DNA of 64,000 nucleotides from Trichoplax adhaerens (GCF_000150275.1 NW_002060945.1:8329650-8393649), one strand, 5' to 3'; shown: positions 12,943 to 26,094, counted from the stretch's first letter. Made by a program: numbers and translations. Notes: generated by a model not told the origin, from the letters alone.

Positions 12943-14735
12943 AGAAGTTCTAGGTCTCCTCTATTTAATAATTTCCGCGACGTCTATCGAATTGCGTTAC
13001 TTGTACTAAATACCATTGTTAATCCAAAAGTATTTGTAAACTATCTGTAATTTATACTTGTAAAGCGCATCAGTCATACGCTTTGCGTATCGAAGGGAAA
13101 TTTCGTTCAGAATTGATCCTACTGTGATACTTAATAATTTGGTTCATACGGTATTGAAAGGTTATGCTTGCAACACCAATACATTATCGTTCCTTTAACT
13201 GCTAATGTAAATGAATGCATTACTCGATAACACGATATACACGTCTTGCTGAATTTGCTGGCTCTAATCTCTTATGTACCGCTGTTCGCACTGAATCACT
13301 TTAACTGAATTATTAATTATAAATAGTACTATATAATGTATAAAAACGGTCCTGATTACCGAATTGACCATGTACGATATATAATTATAACTGCTGGAAA
13401 TATAGAATCGAATAGTAAAGATGATTCCTTTCTAAAATAAAAACGTATCATGCATCCGACAGATCGGACTAAGGAAGAGATTTAATTTCTGCGCTCTACT
13501 TTGCCCTCATGGTTGCTTAACAGAAGTCGCAATGAATTCATACGTATACTAATGAAAATGCCAATCGATACGCTATGTGTGCATTAACAAGAAATTTATA
13601 GTTGCATTTGTTATGATTTGTTACGAAATGCTTTTTATGTTTACCAACAACATTGGAGTTTAGCTGCCGAATTTGAAAACTACAGTTTTAAATCTTCAAC
13701 AAATATCACCGTTCATTTTTAATACATATAAGTATCCCTCAGAAGACGAAATAAATTAGCTCGTGCTTAGTAGCAATAAATTCATGGATAAATGCACGTA
13801 CGGTTTATGCCTGTAGATTTACTTACTATCGAAAATGTTATAAATATAATAATAAATGGTAGTATTATTCTAGTCTGTAGTCATGAAAGAAAAAATCTTT
13901 TTATTTATTTCGCATATAATCTCTTCATAAATTCATCACGAGTCGCTAACTCGTATATGCTCTTTATAAATATTTCTGTTGTACCATGGTTGTCGCTGGT
14001 GAATTAAACCAATCTCACTGAAAAAATTTTAAGAGTAAAACAGGGTTACTTTAATCAAATCATTCTTCATTCTAATGATTTTACTACATGGCACTAAGTT
14101 ATGTGAAGAGAGTCTATCGTATTTGATCGAATACATTAACACAAGGACTTTGTTAAGTACTTAGCAATGATCAGATGGATGATAGGAGAATGATTTAGGC
14201 AAATGTTGACAATGTCACTGTTGGTACATAACTAATAAATTAGAGCCTAAACACATATACTTTCCATAGGGTTTTAGGTAATAAAAAAATGTAAAATGCA
14301 CTATCAACACTACTGTGTTCAGCCATTAAATTGATCAAATTAAATCAATACAACATTAAGATGTTATTGGTGGATAATGTTGACTTTGTAGTCTGTACGG
14401 TGTATATAGATTACGGTCGCTCTTTTTCTACCTGTGCTAGGCGAAATGCCATTTCACTCCTTATTCACAACATTATTATTATGTAATCGCTGTATTGCAT
14501 GGTGCAAAAAATAATGAAGAAACTTTTAAATTATTTGGAGATCCATTCTTAATTTAAGTGACTAACCAATTTATGAGTGTCATGGATAATTTCAAATTTA
14601 TTATAAATAAGCAACATGGGATATTGTAAGCTGTTTATCTAAACTAAGGCCCTTCAGAGATAGATCATATTTAGAAGGGAATTTTTAAGTTACCTTTTGG
14701 TTAGATTTCGCAAAATTTGCTTTAATCGTCTTTCA
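12943..14735. other. Convergent spacer between ERCC3 and WASP copy A
   Basis: The 3' ends of two genes face each other here. The DNA is A+T-rich with several AATAAA words (for example near 13436 and 13748) that could serve polyadenylation. The 71-residue plus frame at 13792-14007 has no recognisable content. I see no gene. Confidence 0.5.
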
Positions 14736-17700
14736 TTAGTCCATATCATCCCAATCAGACCCATCAGAACTTTCACTATCTGATCCTCCAATTTAGAATG
14801 GAAACAAAATGAAAATTCAGTGTGATTGTGCTCTCCTTATTTTATAAATAACGGATCAACTATAAGGCTCTAATAACCGCTAAAGGGCCATTACAGTCTT
14901 ACTTTGAACTCGAGGATTCATCCTAGCTAATTCTTTATCCAACGCAGTTATAATACTCGACTCTTCAGCTAATGGAGGTGCTTTTTTTTTCATTTCTTCC
15001 GTCTAAAAATTATTACAAGGTTGAGAAGTAATGAAATCGGATGATTACTCGTAATTTAGGGTGTAATTACATTATGAACTTTTCTCAGCTCTATTCCTCG
15101 ATGTATTTGATCAAAAAGTGATTCGCGAGGTTCAGAAACAGGCGGTACTGGCAGTGGTGGAGGAGAAGGAAGTGGTGGAGAAGGAGATCGCGAGGAGGAA
15201 TAAGGTGGTAACGAAGCAGGAATAGGAATTGGTATAGGACCTGGAAGTGATGGAAGACATGGCGGTGGTGGGGGACATGGAGCTGGCGAGCCATGGACTG
15301 GTGGAAGACTTGGACGAGATAGCGATGGACCTGGAGGAGGAGGAGGAGGTGGTGGTGGTGGTGGTGGTGGTGGAGGAGGAGTGGTGCAGCAGTTTTGCCA
15401 GAATTAATCGGAGATTTTTGTTCTTTATTCACAGGTACCGGAGGAGGAGGAGGTGCTGGACGTGGTGGTACACTATGCGATGATGTTTTCTTTTCCGGAG
15501 AACTATCATTCTTTCCTATAACACAACATTAGTACATTCCATATCGTTACACTACCCCAAAGCTGCAATATTTTCGACATGGAAGAAATTTAAAATCAAG
15601 CCAGTAATGACTGTAATCGTCTATGAATTACTAACGCTGTCTACGTAAGGTGATCTCTTTGTTGGCTTTTTCGATACCACCACGCTGTTCAACAACTTTA
15701 TGCACCATTTGCATTATATTTTCATCATGGAGATCTGCTGTTGTTAAGCCAATGCTTGAATATAAATCTTTCCATTCCTCAGAAACCTCTTCGACCTTTT
15801 AATGAGAACAAAAGCATAATTCATTGCAACCACTGACAAGTTTGTGATACAAGTATGATTGATAGTTATCTTGAGCTGTAATTAGCATTCACGACGGGCT
15901 ACTTACTGGCAATATTATATATCAATAGACTTGGAACAAAATTCTACTTTATATTATCTTATGATAGTTAAATGAAATTTCTGTCTACAATAGTCCAATT
16001 ATTAAATTGTCAATTCTAGCAACAAGTATGGTAAAGCTTTTATACTCAAATGCTAAAGCTCTTCCTGGTTAGTACAATCATGAGAAAAAAATGAAAGATT
16101 AACTTTGAGCGCGGTCGTCATGGATTACTTACGAGAGATTTAGAATTCTCATCCCATCCAACATGCTTTAAATGCCTAGTTGATCATATCATATTACTGT
16201 TAGTGATAATAATTATAGCAAATAGAATAATGATCAAATAATTTTTTAGCTTATGTATTATGACGCACGAAACAGTATAATCTACTGTCTAAATTTTCAG
16301 TCTAAGTCTTAACAACGCTGGATGTTACCCTAATGCAAATTTACCTAAACTCTGTCGGTTGGGAAATATCCAATTTTGTCAATTTCTTTCCGCCTTTATC
16401 TCTGGGCCTTCGCTTGTTATGACTTAGATTAAGGCTTTTCACCTGAGCAGAATCTTTTCTAACATAAGTATCCAATGGTTTATTGGATATCGGTTGTTGA
16501 TGTTTGTTCTTTTGCTTACTTCTAGAGACAGCTTAATATTGCCAAGGGTGTTAATAAAACAAAATAGACTCATTTTATTATTCACATCGATTGGGGTATC
16601 ATTGCAATAGCGCATTAAAAATTGTAATGAAGTTGCTAAATGGGAACATAATTCTTGACATCGGCCATGATTGAGTTTTAATATCACAAGAATTACTCCA
16701 AGAAGACTATCAAATGAGCCAAAAATTCTTTAGAAAATAAGAAATTATGAATATCATTGAATTACTTGCGTTTTTCTCTTTTTTTAATTTCAATTTATTG
16801 GTTAAAGTAAGGTAGAACGATGCAGCTTCATCGGTGTCAGCAAAATTAAATCCGGCTGTGCAATCCTAATAAATAGCCATGATTCACAATTGTAGTTAGC
16901 ACATTTTTCAACATAACCTTATCATCTGTTGCCTGCCCGGTAGTTTGCAACAGTAAAAAAGTGCTAGAAACTGGCTTTAATCAATTGAAATATTATTCCT
17001 ATCATACTTTAGTGTAATCAACTTACATGAGCTTGAAAGGTATGAAAGTATTCCGTCGATTTCTTATATTGGAAATTAAGATAGATTTCTTGCTCCCAAA
17101 GTAAGGTCTTTCCCTAAATAAGAAGACGTTCATGGATAATTATATTATTGATCGAGTATGATCATTCCCGGAAGACTAGGCAAAACGAAGGTAAAAATTG
17201 TAATTTAGCTATAGGAAAAGAATGGGCTAGAATAAGACACGGTAGGTAAGATGAGATAGCTAGAAAGCTTCAAGGAGAAAGAGGGAACCTTGACCCACGC
17301 GAATAGTTTCGTATAAAACTACCAGTGGCAGTTTAATCCTCAGAATCAAACTGTAGTACCCCAATGTTTCCAGCCGTTAGCATGACACATTTAATCCTAT
17401 AACTTATTCGCCTCGATTTACGGTTTCCTCTATCTTAAGGGTAATATTGGCGGCTTACATCTATTGCTAAGCTGATTATCGCCATGTTCATGTTTTTAAA
17501 GGATCATCATTAGACTACTTTAATCTTGACCACTATCCATGATGAATAATAAAATATTAACAACGGAGAAGCTCGTAATAAAGCTTAGGCAATTTTTGAT
17601 GTTGTACATTTTTGAAGGTATTATCATTAGTCCACTTCTATATTGACTATCGTCCATGAAGAAAATTAAGATATCAATGTAGATGCTTGTAGTAAAGCTT

Positions 17701-18947
17701 AAGGTAGTGTCTGATCATTTATGAAGGTAATATCATTAGTCTACTTCAGTAATGACTATCGTCCATGAAGAAAAATAAAATAACAATGGAGAAGCTTAGT
17801 AAGCTTGTAATATGGTTTAAGGAAATGTTTATGTTAGATCCACTCCCTCTAACTTGTAGTAGTATTCCTTAGACAGAATGAAAAATTGACCAATAAAGAG
17901 CAACTACTTTAATTCTAAATGCAGGAAAGAAATTAAAAATAGATCCATTGGATAGAACTACAAGAGAGTACGTTAAAACATGGAGCATCTATATTGACTT
18001 GTTTTCCTTGTTGATTAACTTACTACAGGGCTAAATACACGAAGGAGATAGCATTTGACAGCGTTATCTTTGCATCTAGGCCGTATATTGACTTATTTTC
18101 CATATTGATTATTAACTTACTATAGGAATGAATACACGAAGAAAGTAGAATTTGATAGCTTAATCTTTGTATCTATATTGACTTATTTTCCATATTAATA
18201 AACTTACCACAGGGCTGTAGACACGAAGAAAGTAGGATTTGACAGCGTAATCTTTCACTAAGCAAAGTACGCCAGTACATTTTTTAGTCCACGATGATGG
18301 ATTCGGTTGAGCAAGCTGAACTTGTACAACAGTGGTTGCTAAAGTCTACCTCAGGAAGCAATATAAAATAATTGAAAATTATTTAATCCAGCTGCTATCA
18401 AGTTAAATCATTAATCTTCATCAACAATAATAATAGACCCATAAACCACTTTTAAAGAGAATAGCAATGCAATAATATTGCTAAGCAATATAGCGTTAAT
18501 AATCCTTTGGAAAGGAATTTTTCATACTATTCTAAAATCAAATAATCAACAGGCATAGAAAGCAATGCTTAAAAAATCTTGATCAAAACGCTATTTCAGT
18601 TTTAATACTTTAAGTGATGGCCATGATGAGATAAAAGACGAAAGGTTACTATATTACTAATCTTATTACTTTTTGGTGTATCTAACTAAGTTTAGTTGAT
18701 CAAAATCGAACCAGAACTTATTCAGTTCTCAAAATGACTACCGGCACAGGCTATTACGTTAGTCGGCTAGGAGAAAAGTAGACGCTTTTCGTTTTACCGG
18801 TACTTCGGCAACACTAACGATAGCTTTAACATAAATCAACTAGCGCCTTACCGTACACTTTTGGCTTGCTAATATGTCGAATATGACTCTGTTTTCTTCT
18901 TCAGTGAGAATTTTAGACGGTATATTTCTGTTTGTTGCCGGAGGCAT
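14736..18947 (-). CDS. WASP family actin nucleation-promoting factor, copy A (single WH2)
   Basis: WASP proteins bind Cdc42 and activate the Arp2/3 complex to branch actin. Exons from the start: 18852-18947, 18208-18345, 17027-17113, 16766-16865, 16345-16453, 16133-16175, 15636-15795, about 15071-15515, 14903-15002, 14736-14785. In order: WH1/EVH1 domain (exons 1-4; KCTGVLCLVKD, LLWEQEIYLNFQYKK, YFHTFQAH, AGFNFAD); CRIB motif DISQPTEFRHLKHVGWD across exons 5-6; GTPase-binding autoinhibitory segment; proline-rich exon; one WH2 motif SLFDQIHRGIELR; central helix (ITALDKELARMNPRV); acidic tail with the Arp2/3-contacting tryptophan (SDWDDMD). Exon sizes 138, 87, 100, 43 and 100 equal those of copy B. 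The proline-rich exon changes frame near 15380-15430: either 15331-15473 is an intron (giving 394 residues) or there is a small indel (see findings). Confidence 0.9.
17490..17830. repeat. Three-copy degenerate tandem repeat in a WASP A intron
   Basis: Three units of about 105-117 bases start near 17498, 17615 and 17724. Each shares ATCATTAG near its start, then GACTATCGTCCATGAAGAAAA-like sequence, then a GAAGCT / AAAGCTTA stretch. They lie in the intron between WASP A exons 2 and 3. No coding capacity. Confidence 0.7.
17985..18175 (-). pseudogene. Two decayed tandem copies of the 3' edge of WASP A exon 2, with splice donor
   Basis: Downstream of exon 2 (donor edge at 18208) lie two further copies of its last 50 or so bases plus the start of the intron. 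The copies end at 18121 and 18024, each followed by an intact GTAAGT donor. The real exon ends KDYAVKSYFLRVYSPV. The copy ending at 18024 still reads KDNAVKCYLLRVFSPV without a stop; the copy ending at 18121 has a stop. None has an acceptor of its own, so they are probably spliced out. The unit is about 87-97 bases and includes intron sequence (TTGACTTATTTTCCATATT). Confidence 0.75.
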
Positions 18948-20941
18948 TATTACACGTTTTGTGCTGGAAAACTTTTGATTAGAGCTTAAGATGTTATAGT
19001 ATCCTCTACTTTTAGGCTTATAATTTGTTGGCGCAGTATTCCCGGAAAATAGCAGACAAAGTAAAGTCTTGATGTAAGGTTATATGATGACTATAATACG
19101 AATCATATAGTAGAGCATAGCATGGAACTCTTCACTGAGCTCATTATCAATTGCCTTTACGTCAAAAAAAAACAAATTTCAAATGCTTATTTCCAAGCTA
19201 AGCATGGTTAGATGACTCTTGGGCACACGGATTTTTAATATCTAATGTTTATTTGTCTTATCGTTTCTAACCAATAGCCAAGTATTAATTTTATTGTACA
19301 ATTAATCAATTTTTAAGCATATTTCTAGGCATGACGCCTATTGCTACAATTAAATTGCTACTTAGAATATTAAGTCTTGTAGTCCATTCGATATCGTTAT
19401 CCCGCCATGAATGGCAGTTATCAATATCTAATTTCCACATATAGATTCTAGAGAGAAAGAATAGCCAAAGTTATTTTTTAAGTTTTCATGCAGGCTTAAT
19501 TGGTTGTATTTACAATATTAAATTGAAATTAAACGATCAAATTGAATATTCTTGATAGGTGTTTTGATATATTGCAATATCTGTTATTATTTCCCAACAT
19601 GGATGTATTAATTGTTATTTTAAACTGAACACATTCCATTTGTATTGAAGTCCTGGTAAAAATTTTCTTTCAAACAATTTCTTACGAGATTTATTTAGCT
19701 AATCACACGATTCATTCTTGAATTTTGCCTTTATCTTTACTATAAGCTATAATAAAATTAAAGCTATACCGCTATTGTATATAATATAGTAGTAATGACA
19801 CTATGTTTTCTCATCAGATGCTGACGTCTTTATAGGATAAATCAGTAGATAAATTGTTTATACCCGAAACATTGTCTTGAAGCTAAGCAAATATTACGAT
19901 TTAGGAACTAAATCGATATAACTTGCGAATTCTATCACCTTCGTTGAAGTCTCAAATGCAATTAAGCTAACGCTATATTAGTGCATACGAGTATACTGTA
20001 CATGTGCAAAGGCAAAATATCTTTTAAATATAGCGTGAAACAAGATCTTCAATATCCATAATTGTCAAAATATATCTAAATTAATATTTTCATTGATAGT
20101 CTATTTCCTCGTCGTATATCCGATGGGTCAGTAACTACTACGGTATCATTGTTGAATTTCGTAAATGCTTTAATTTAGAAGTTTATTTCTCATGTATACT
20201 ATACATAGCAAATAGTGCCGATTGAAGTAAACTATTGGGATTTATGATGTACCAGAATGTACACCTTTAGATCTATGCCCTTCGATATCGAACATAAAGC
20301 GATCTAATCTTGGATATAATCTAGTGCCATTTAAACAGATTCATAATTGCATCCAAATTTATGCTAGATATCCTTGCAGCTTACAAAAATCTTATACTGC
20401 ATGAACTTCGAACTTATGACAAGAAAATATTCGGTAACCGGACTGGATTGATAAAAGATATGGCTGGAAAAAGTTGATTTATCTCGTATAACTTTACCCT
20501 ACTTTACCTTAATATAACCAGTAAGTGTATATTTTAGGTAACGCTAAGCCCTGAAATTTATCACAATTGGTAATGTTAACTGCAAGATAAATCAAGTATT
20601 ACTATGAGTACTTTATAAATCAACGAAAATTTATATTTGGATAAAACTGTCGTATCTTTTCTTCTTGTATTAGCGTCTTAATAAAATTGATAACTGGTAG
20701 TTTATTTCAAATATGAAACCTTACAAAACCTATGACTAACAGTCACTAAATTTAAGTAATACAAGTGAGTTGATAGACATATAGAGGTAGATTATACGTA
20801 AATTATCCTGCGTAGTAGATATTACTATATCAGAGCAAGATTAGTAAATCATTAACAATCTGAAATTGCTATAATTAAGAGTAACAGAACAAATTCACTA
20901 TTCCGTAAATTGAACATTCGTATTGCTATTTCTAAAATAGT
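18948..20941. other. Spacer upstream of WASP A and downstream of the CARD-RCC1 gene
   Basis: Both neighbours are on the minus strand, so this holds the WASP A promoter and the 3' flank of the CARD-RCC1 gene. I see no open frame of note, no repeat array and no recognisable RNA gene. Confidence 0.5.
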
Positions 20942-23900
20942 TTATTCTGCTCTCCAAGCCGTACAATGCGCTGCTACACACCCCAAATGGGTTAATTTGA
21001 CATCAGCTAATGCTGTACAAGGCTTTGGAAAATTGCAATCTTTAATATCGCTTCCATTACCGAGTCTGCCTTTATCATTTGCTCCCCACAGGTATAACTA
21101 TTCCAATTGCAAATAAATATAAATTATTAATATTAAGTTGAAGGATAGTACACTTTAATTACAGTTGCAGAAGGAGGAACATCGATGAGTAAAGGTTATT
21201 TTTACTGCTCCATTTTACGATAGTGATTCTATTGCAAAACTCTATAAACTGAGTTATTTCATCATCCTGTTGGTCTATTTTTTAGCAATGAAGAACCTTA
21301 AAGAATGATAACTTTCCCCTCTTTCACCTATCTATTATACTGATATTAGAAGTAATGCAATTTCTGCATATATCTACCTCGCCATCAGCAGCTAAAGCAA
21401 CACAATGACAGTTGCTAGCGCCAAGATCGACAATTTTCTTATCTTGATCAGCCAGTCTATAAAGTAGCTGTGGTTCATCCACTATTAGGCGTGAGCATTC
21501 ATTGACCATAAAATCTCCATTGTAGCCCCTTATGGCATAAATTAATAGCAATAATTTATCAATAGATTGAAGAATAGTTCGAGAAATTATTCGCTTGTGT
21601 ATGGATTAATTTATCAGGGATGATATGCCAAAATTACTGTAGCGTAATGTATTCAAATTGTACCGTAACTCACCTATTCTTAAATATAGTCAATTTATAG
21701 TATTCTTAAATATAGATACTTTTACAGTCTTATAGGACTAAATTTAAATGTAGCTTGTCGTTTTTAGTTATTTTATAGCACTTACAGTTATGGCTATTTT
21801 CTACAATCATTTGCTAATACAAAGTCTTTATGTTATGTGTTGTATTAAATCTTATAATCTTGTTCTCTGTATGTGTTCTATCTCTAAAGCTATAATCACT
21901 AGCGATTTCTACCTCCAATGTTGTGGCAAAAGTCGCAGTATTAATATTTCGTCATGTTATTGTAGCATTTCACAACAGCTTACACTCTGCTCTGCTGTAT
22001 CTACCATATTATATGTAATTGTTATCAGCAATAAAGTATCCTTTTTCTAATAAATGTTGGCGTATTCCTCTGCATGGCAACTACTAAGTCTGCTACCGCT
22101 GAATCATTAAACCCGCCGTCACTAGACCGATTAAATCGACATGAATCACATGGGCTATGGCAATATGTAGCAATAGCATAATAACTGTCGATATGCACAC
22201 TCATTGCACAGTATGCAAGCCTTCATGGCCGGGAATAGCAGAACTTGCTTATAACTATCTACGACATATTTAAATTGGTTATCAGCTTACCACGACCAAA
22301 TATAACCATCTTGTGACAGGGCAAAAGAAATATCCCAGCCACAAATTACTTTCGCCCATAGAATATGCGGCAATTGCTCTACTAGTATCGGTTGCAGGCA
22401 GTTAGCGCTTTGTCCATTCCCAAGTTGGCCATAATGTCCATGGCCCCATGACCAGATACGATTTTGATTGACAATGGCTAGCATATGCCAACAACCGCAA
22501 GCAACCTTGCTAACATGATAGTCCTTAAATGCTTCCACCTTATATCAGGGTCAACGTTGAATAAAAATACAAGTACGGCATCAATTTTCCATTCAAATGA
22601 ATAAAAATGTGACCGTCGCCAATAGATTTGAGCTACGATTAGTTATAAACATGGCGTTTATTCTTCAGGCGGACTTACCTTCTTAGGCAACTTATAAGTC
22701 TCCGTATCACCATGGCCTAAGCACCCTTGAAATCCGCATCCCCATGTAAATAATTCTCCACTATCACTGATAGCAGCACTGCTATCGCTACCGCAAGCAA
22801 TATCGACGATATGCTTCGAACTAATAGTATCGATCACTGTTGGATGGATTACATTTCTTACGTGTAAATAAATAGTAATAGTTCAATCCAACCCATGTAT
22901 GATTCCATCCATAATAAGTTGAGGAAGAAAAATGAAAGTAATGGCTTAGAAATGTTACAACTTGACATTGTAGCTAACTGTGACGCAGTAAAGTATCTAC
23001 AAAAATATGACAAATGGAACTTTAATTTGTGTAAGACTTGGCGGTATTGCATTATAGCGATTTGCCCCATATTTGATTGTATTGATAGCTATATTGGATA
23101 TGGTCAGTTAGATTTCTAGGAATAGGTATTATCGTGATGCTAATCTTAGATGGTTGCTAATTATGGTACTATATTAGAAAATGACTATATTAGAAATTGT
23201 TGATCACTCATATTAGCCAGTTGGGTAATTATGGTACCTTCTAAAATGATATACTATAAATGTGGAATGGCCAGCATCGTACGGCGTTAGACATTAACAG
23301 AAGAGTAATGGTATTTTAGGCTGATTAATTCTTACTGTAAGACATGTTGATGATATATTTGAGGAAAAGTAATTCTATTAGATGACTTACTGCTGATTGT
23401 AGGCAACTCTGTTGCTGTGAATAGATTAAACGAGATGTGTTAAAGAAGTGCAGAGATGAGCTTGGGGTAGACTAGACTTTACTTTCTAGAGCTCAGGATA
23501 CTTCAAATTTGTTTCTCACTACTAAAGTACAGTATTGAACCTATTATCTATTGCTCTACTATACTATTCATAACCTCGTTAATACAAATATTTTTTAAAT
23601 AATTTTATATGCCTGAGACAGTTACTTTATGAGAATTAGACTAAATTAGATAGAATAGTTGCGAGGTACTTTCATTACATGCATAAATTGGTTTGTCTAC
23701 TAAATTACCAGGGACTATCTTCAGTCTAACATTATCCAATTTAAAGTATTTCTACAAAATTTACAACTTATATACGATATAAAGGTTGCAGTAAAAAGGA
23801 TAAAAACAAGTGAATGCAAATGCTGAGGAATACTGTAGTAAAACTTTATGTTTTAGCCAATCGTGATAGAACATTTAAAAATATTCCAATACGATCTTCA

Positions 23901-26094
23901 ATTTGTTGTAATATTATATTTCATTACCGTGGATAAACTGGGTCGTCTATTACATTACCAATGACTATCTCTATCTAACCAATTATCTTATTGACAGTAT
24001 TTCATATGATCATAAGAAAAGAAGTGAAAGCAATTGCTGGGAAAATTGTACAACTGGACATTTTAGCTAACTGTGACAAAGTAAAGTATCTTTATTAAGA
24101 ATCCATTCACTACCGCATAATAAATCGAAGTTCTTGTAGTAATATTTTATAAATTAGTTCTTGTAATGAATTACTAAGGACTATCTTATTTAGTCTAATT
24201 ATCTAGCTATCTAATTCATAGTCTTATAACAGAAATTGACGATTGATATGCAATAAAAGCATCACGCCAAATTGGTTAGAACGATAAAACTATGGTGCCA
24301 ATATCATTTGCAAAGAGGTACGAGGGCAATCTTATATCTATGTCTAACTTTAACTATTCTCACACAATCGGTTGAGCTCAGTCTTAAGTTATTATGGGGG
24401 GTCTGTGCTATACTAACTTATCCATGTCTACAGTTTTATTTGCTTCGAAAGGCTAATAATCAATCTTTTCAGCCATAGTCATTTTGATTGAATGTATATT
24501 CTATGCCCTACCTGCAATGGCCATGACCTAGTTGACCATAAATATTACTTCCCCATGATAGGACGATACCATTTCCAGTTAAAGCTAGAGCATGTTGGCC
24601 ACAATAAAATGAAGCCACTTTGGTTATGAATACTTTTAAATGGATCGGTCTAGGGATAACAACATGATTGACTGTTCCTAGTCCTAATCGTCCATCTTGA
24701 CCATGGCCGCAGACATAAATGCAGCCATCATTAGTCACGATGAAAGTACAACCTAATCCAGCAGTCATCATGTTAGGTTTAAGATTAGACATGATTTCAT
24801 TGACAGTTGGCACTAATACCTAAAGACAGAAATGGATATATAGGTCAAGTATTCGACGCCCTATTAGAAAATGCTTTGGAATAGTTATTCTATGTCTTCG
24901 ATCAAGGTGATCATATTGAACTAGACTAGAAAAGTGAACAGAGTATTCTTATTGCTAAGTTCATTAAATAGCTTATTATATCATTTGTAGAACTAACTAG
25001 AATACTTGAATATGAATCGTAGTTACCGTATCTTCCTTCAAGTTAATTCCACCTAGCTGACTGTAACGATTTGCACCCCAAGCGTAGACAGTTGTTTTTT
25101 TTTCCACAGAAATGGGCATACTTGAGCATGTTGATGGACTAATTTCATTGCCCTTTTCTATAAAATATATACCAGTACAAAATATTAGCGAACGTCGTTC
25201 AATTCTGTCCTATGTGCCGGACTCTTGATAAGTAAAAAAGATTTCTTAATTAATACATGGATTGATGCTATTCTCAGCTATGCTATAAAGTTAATTACTG
25301 TCCTTAAAATCTTTCTGGTCATTTTTGTGACGCAAAAGTCGACCTCATTTTAACCCTTGTAGACGGCTAGATATACTGCGATTATAATTATGAATATAAA
25401 GAGCACAAATCGTTATTTCTTGGTCGAAATAACTTGTGATTGATGCTGCCCATTTCTAAGCTATTGCGAATTCTAAGTTATAGCGAGCCCGTCAATCAAT
25501 ACTCATGCTAATGTAAAGTAATGCAAGGTTACCCCAGTTGCATACTGTACTTTCTAAAATAGGGTGATTCAAGGGTGCCATCGCTTAAGCTATTCGTTAA
25601 TAAAACATTTTTGTAAATCCACCTTGACTATAAATAACTTCCTCTTCATCTGATAGACTTAAACTGGCTGTGCCACTCTCCGCTGTTTGTTCTTCCTCTT
25701 CCTCTTCATTGTCTTCTGCTATTTGTTCCTTCAATTTTATTTCATCTTCTTCGTCAGAACTAACAGTTATAGGGCCAATTTGCTGTCTTAATTCATCTTT
25801 TAAATAATCAGCTAAATCTTGCCGCGGTGAATCATCTCGTGTCAATATGGTTAAAAATTGATAGAAATCTTCAATACTTTTCGATTGCAAAGATAGAAGA
25901 AACTGTTGATTCTTGATTTTATTAGCAGTATCATCCATTGGCAGACCTTGCATCGCATCTTTCTCAATGATACCATTGGCAAGTAAATGTTGAAAGATAA
26001 ATTGGGTCGGTAAATTAATGACAAGTTTCCTATTACAGTTGATTAATACCTCAAATTCGGGTGTTTCTCGAAAACAAACTCGATGTGACGCCAT
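20942..26094 (-). CDS. CARD domain fused to a seven-blade RCC1 beta-propeller
   Basis: Exons from the start: 25623-26094, 25027-25157, 24512-24819, 22679-22856, 22291-22538, 21378-21528, 20942-21097; total 547 residues with all phases consistent. Residues about 15-105 fit a CARD death-fold domain: NRKLVINLPTQFIFQHLL, then ANGIIEKDAMQGL, then FLLSLQSKSIEDFYQFL and DLADYLKDEL. An acidic linker (EEEEEEQ) follows. The remainder is seven RCC1 repeats beginning VYAWGANRYSQLG, IYVCGHGQDGRLG, VLSWGSNIYGQLG, LFTWGCGFQGCLG, IWSWGHGHYGQLG, IWSWGYNGDFMVN and LYLWGANDKGRLG. That is the number needed to close one propeller. RCC1 folds serve as Ran exchange factors, ubiquitin-ligase partners or scaffolds; CARDs recruit other CARD proteins in immune or death signalling. 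The join uses an AAG|GTGGAT donor at 25622, also used by ERCC3 intron 14. If that donor is not used, the first exon is a separate 165-residue CARD protein ending at 25597. Confidence 0.8.
22910..24200. repeat. Degenerate repeats in the large intron of the CARD-RCC1 gene
   Basis: Two families of diverged copies are interleaved in the intron 22857-24511. One shares ACATTGTAGCTAACTGTGAC followed by AGTAAAGTATCT (near 22964 and 24060). The other shares TTACCAAGGACTATCTT followed by AGTCTAA (near 23706, 23958 and 24173). Copies are only roughly 60-75% alike by eye. The 74-residue plus frame at 22895-23119 falls inside a copy and is not a gene. Confidence 0.55.

Noticed and set aside
15091-15432. 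Histidine- and leucine-rich minus frame over the WASP A proline exon
   Set aside because: It is the wrong frame of the CCA/CCT repeat that encodes prolines; the WH2 motif lies in another frame.
16439-16687. 82-residue minus frame ending near WASP A exon 5
   Set aside because: It is in a different frame from the CRIB-containing exon and starts within intron sequence.
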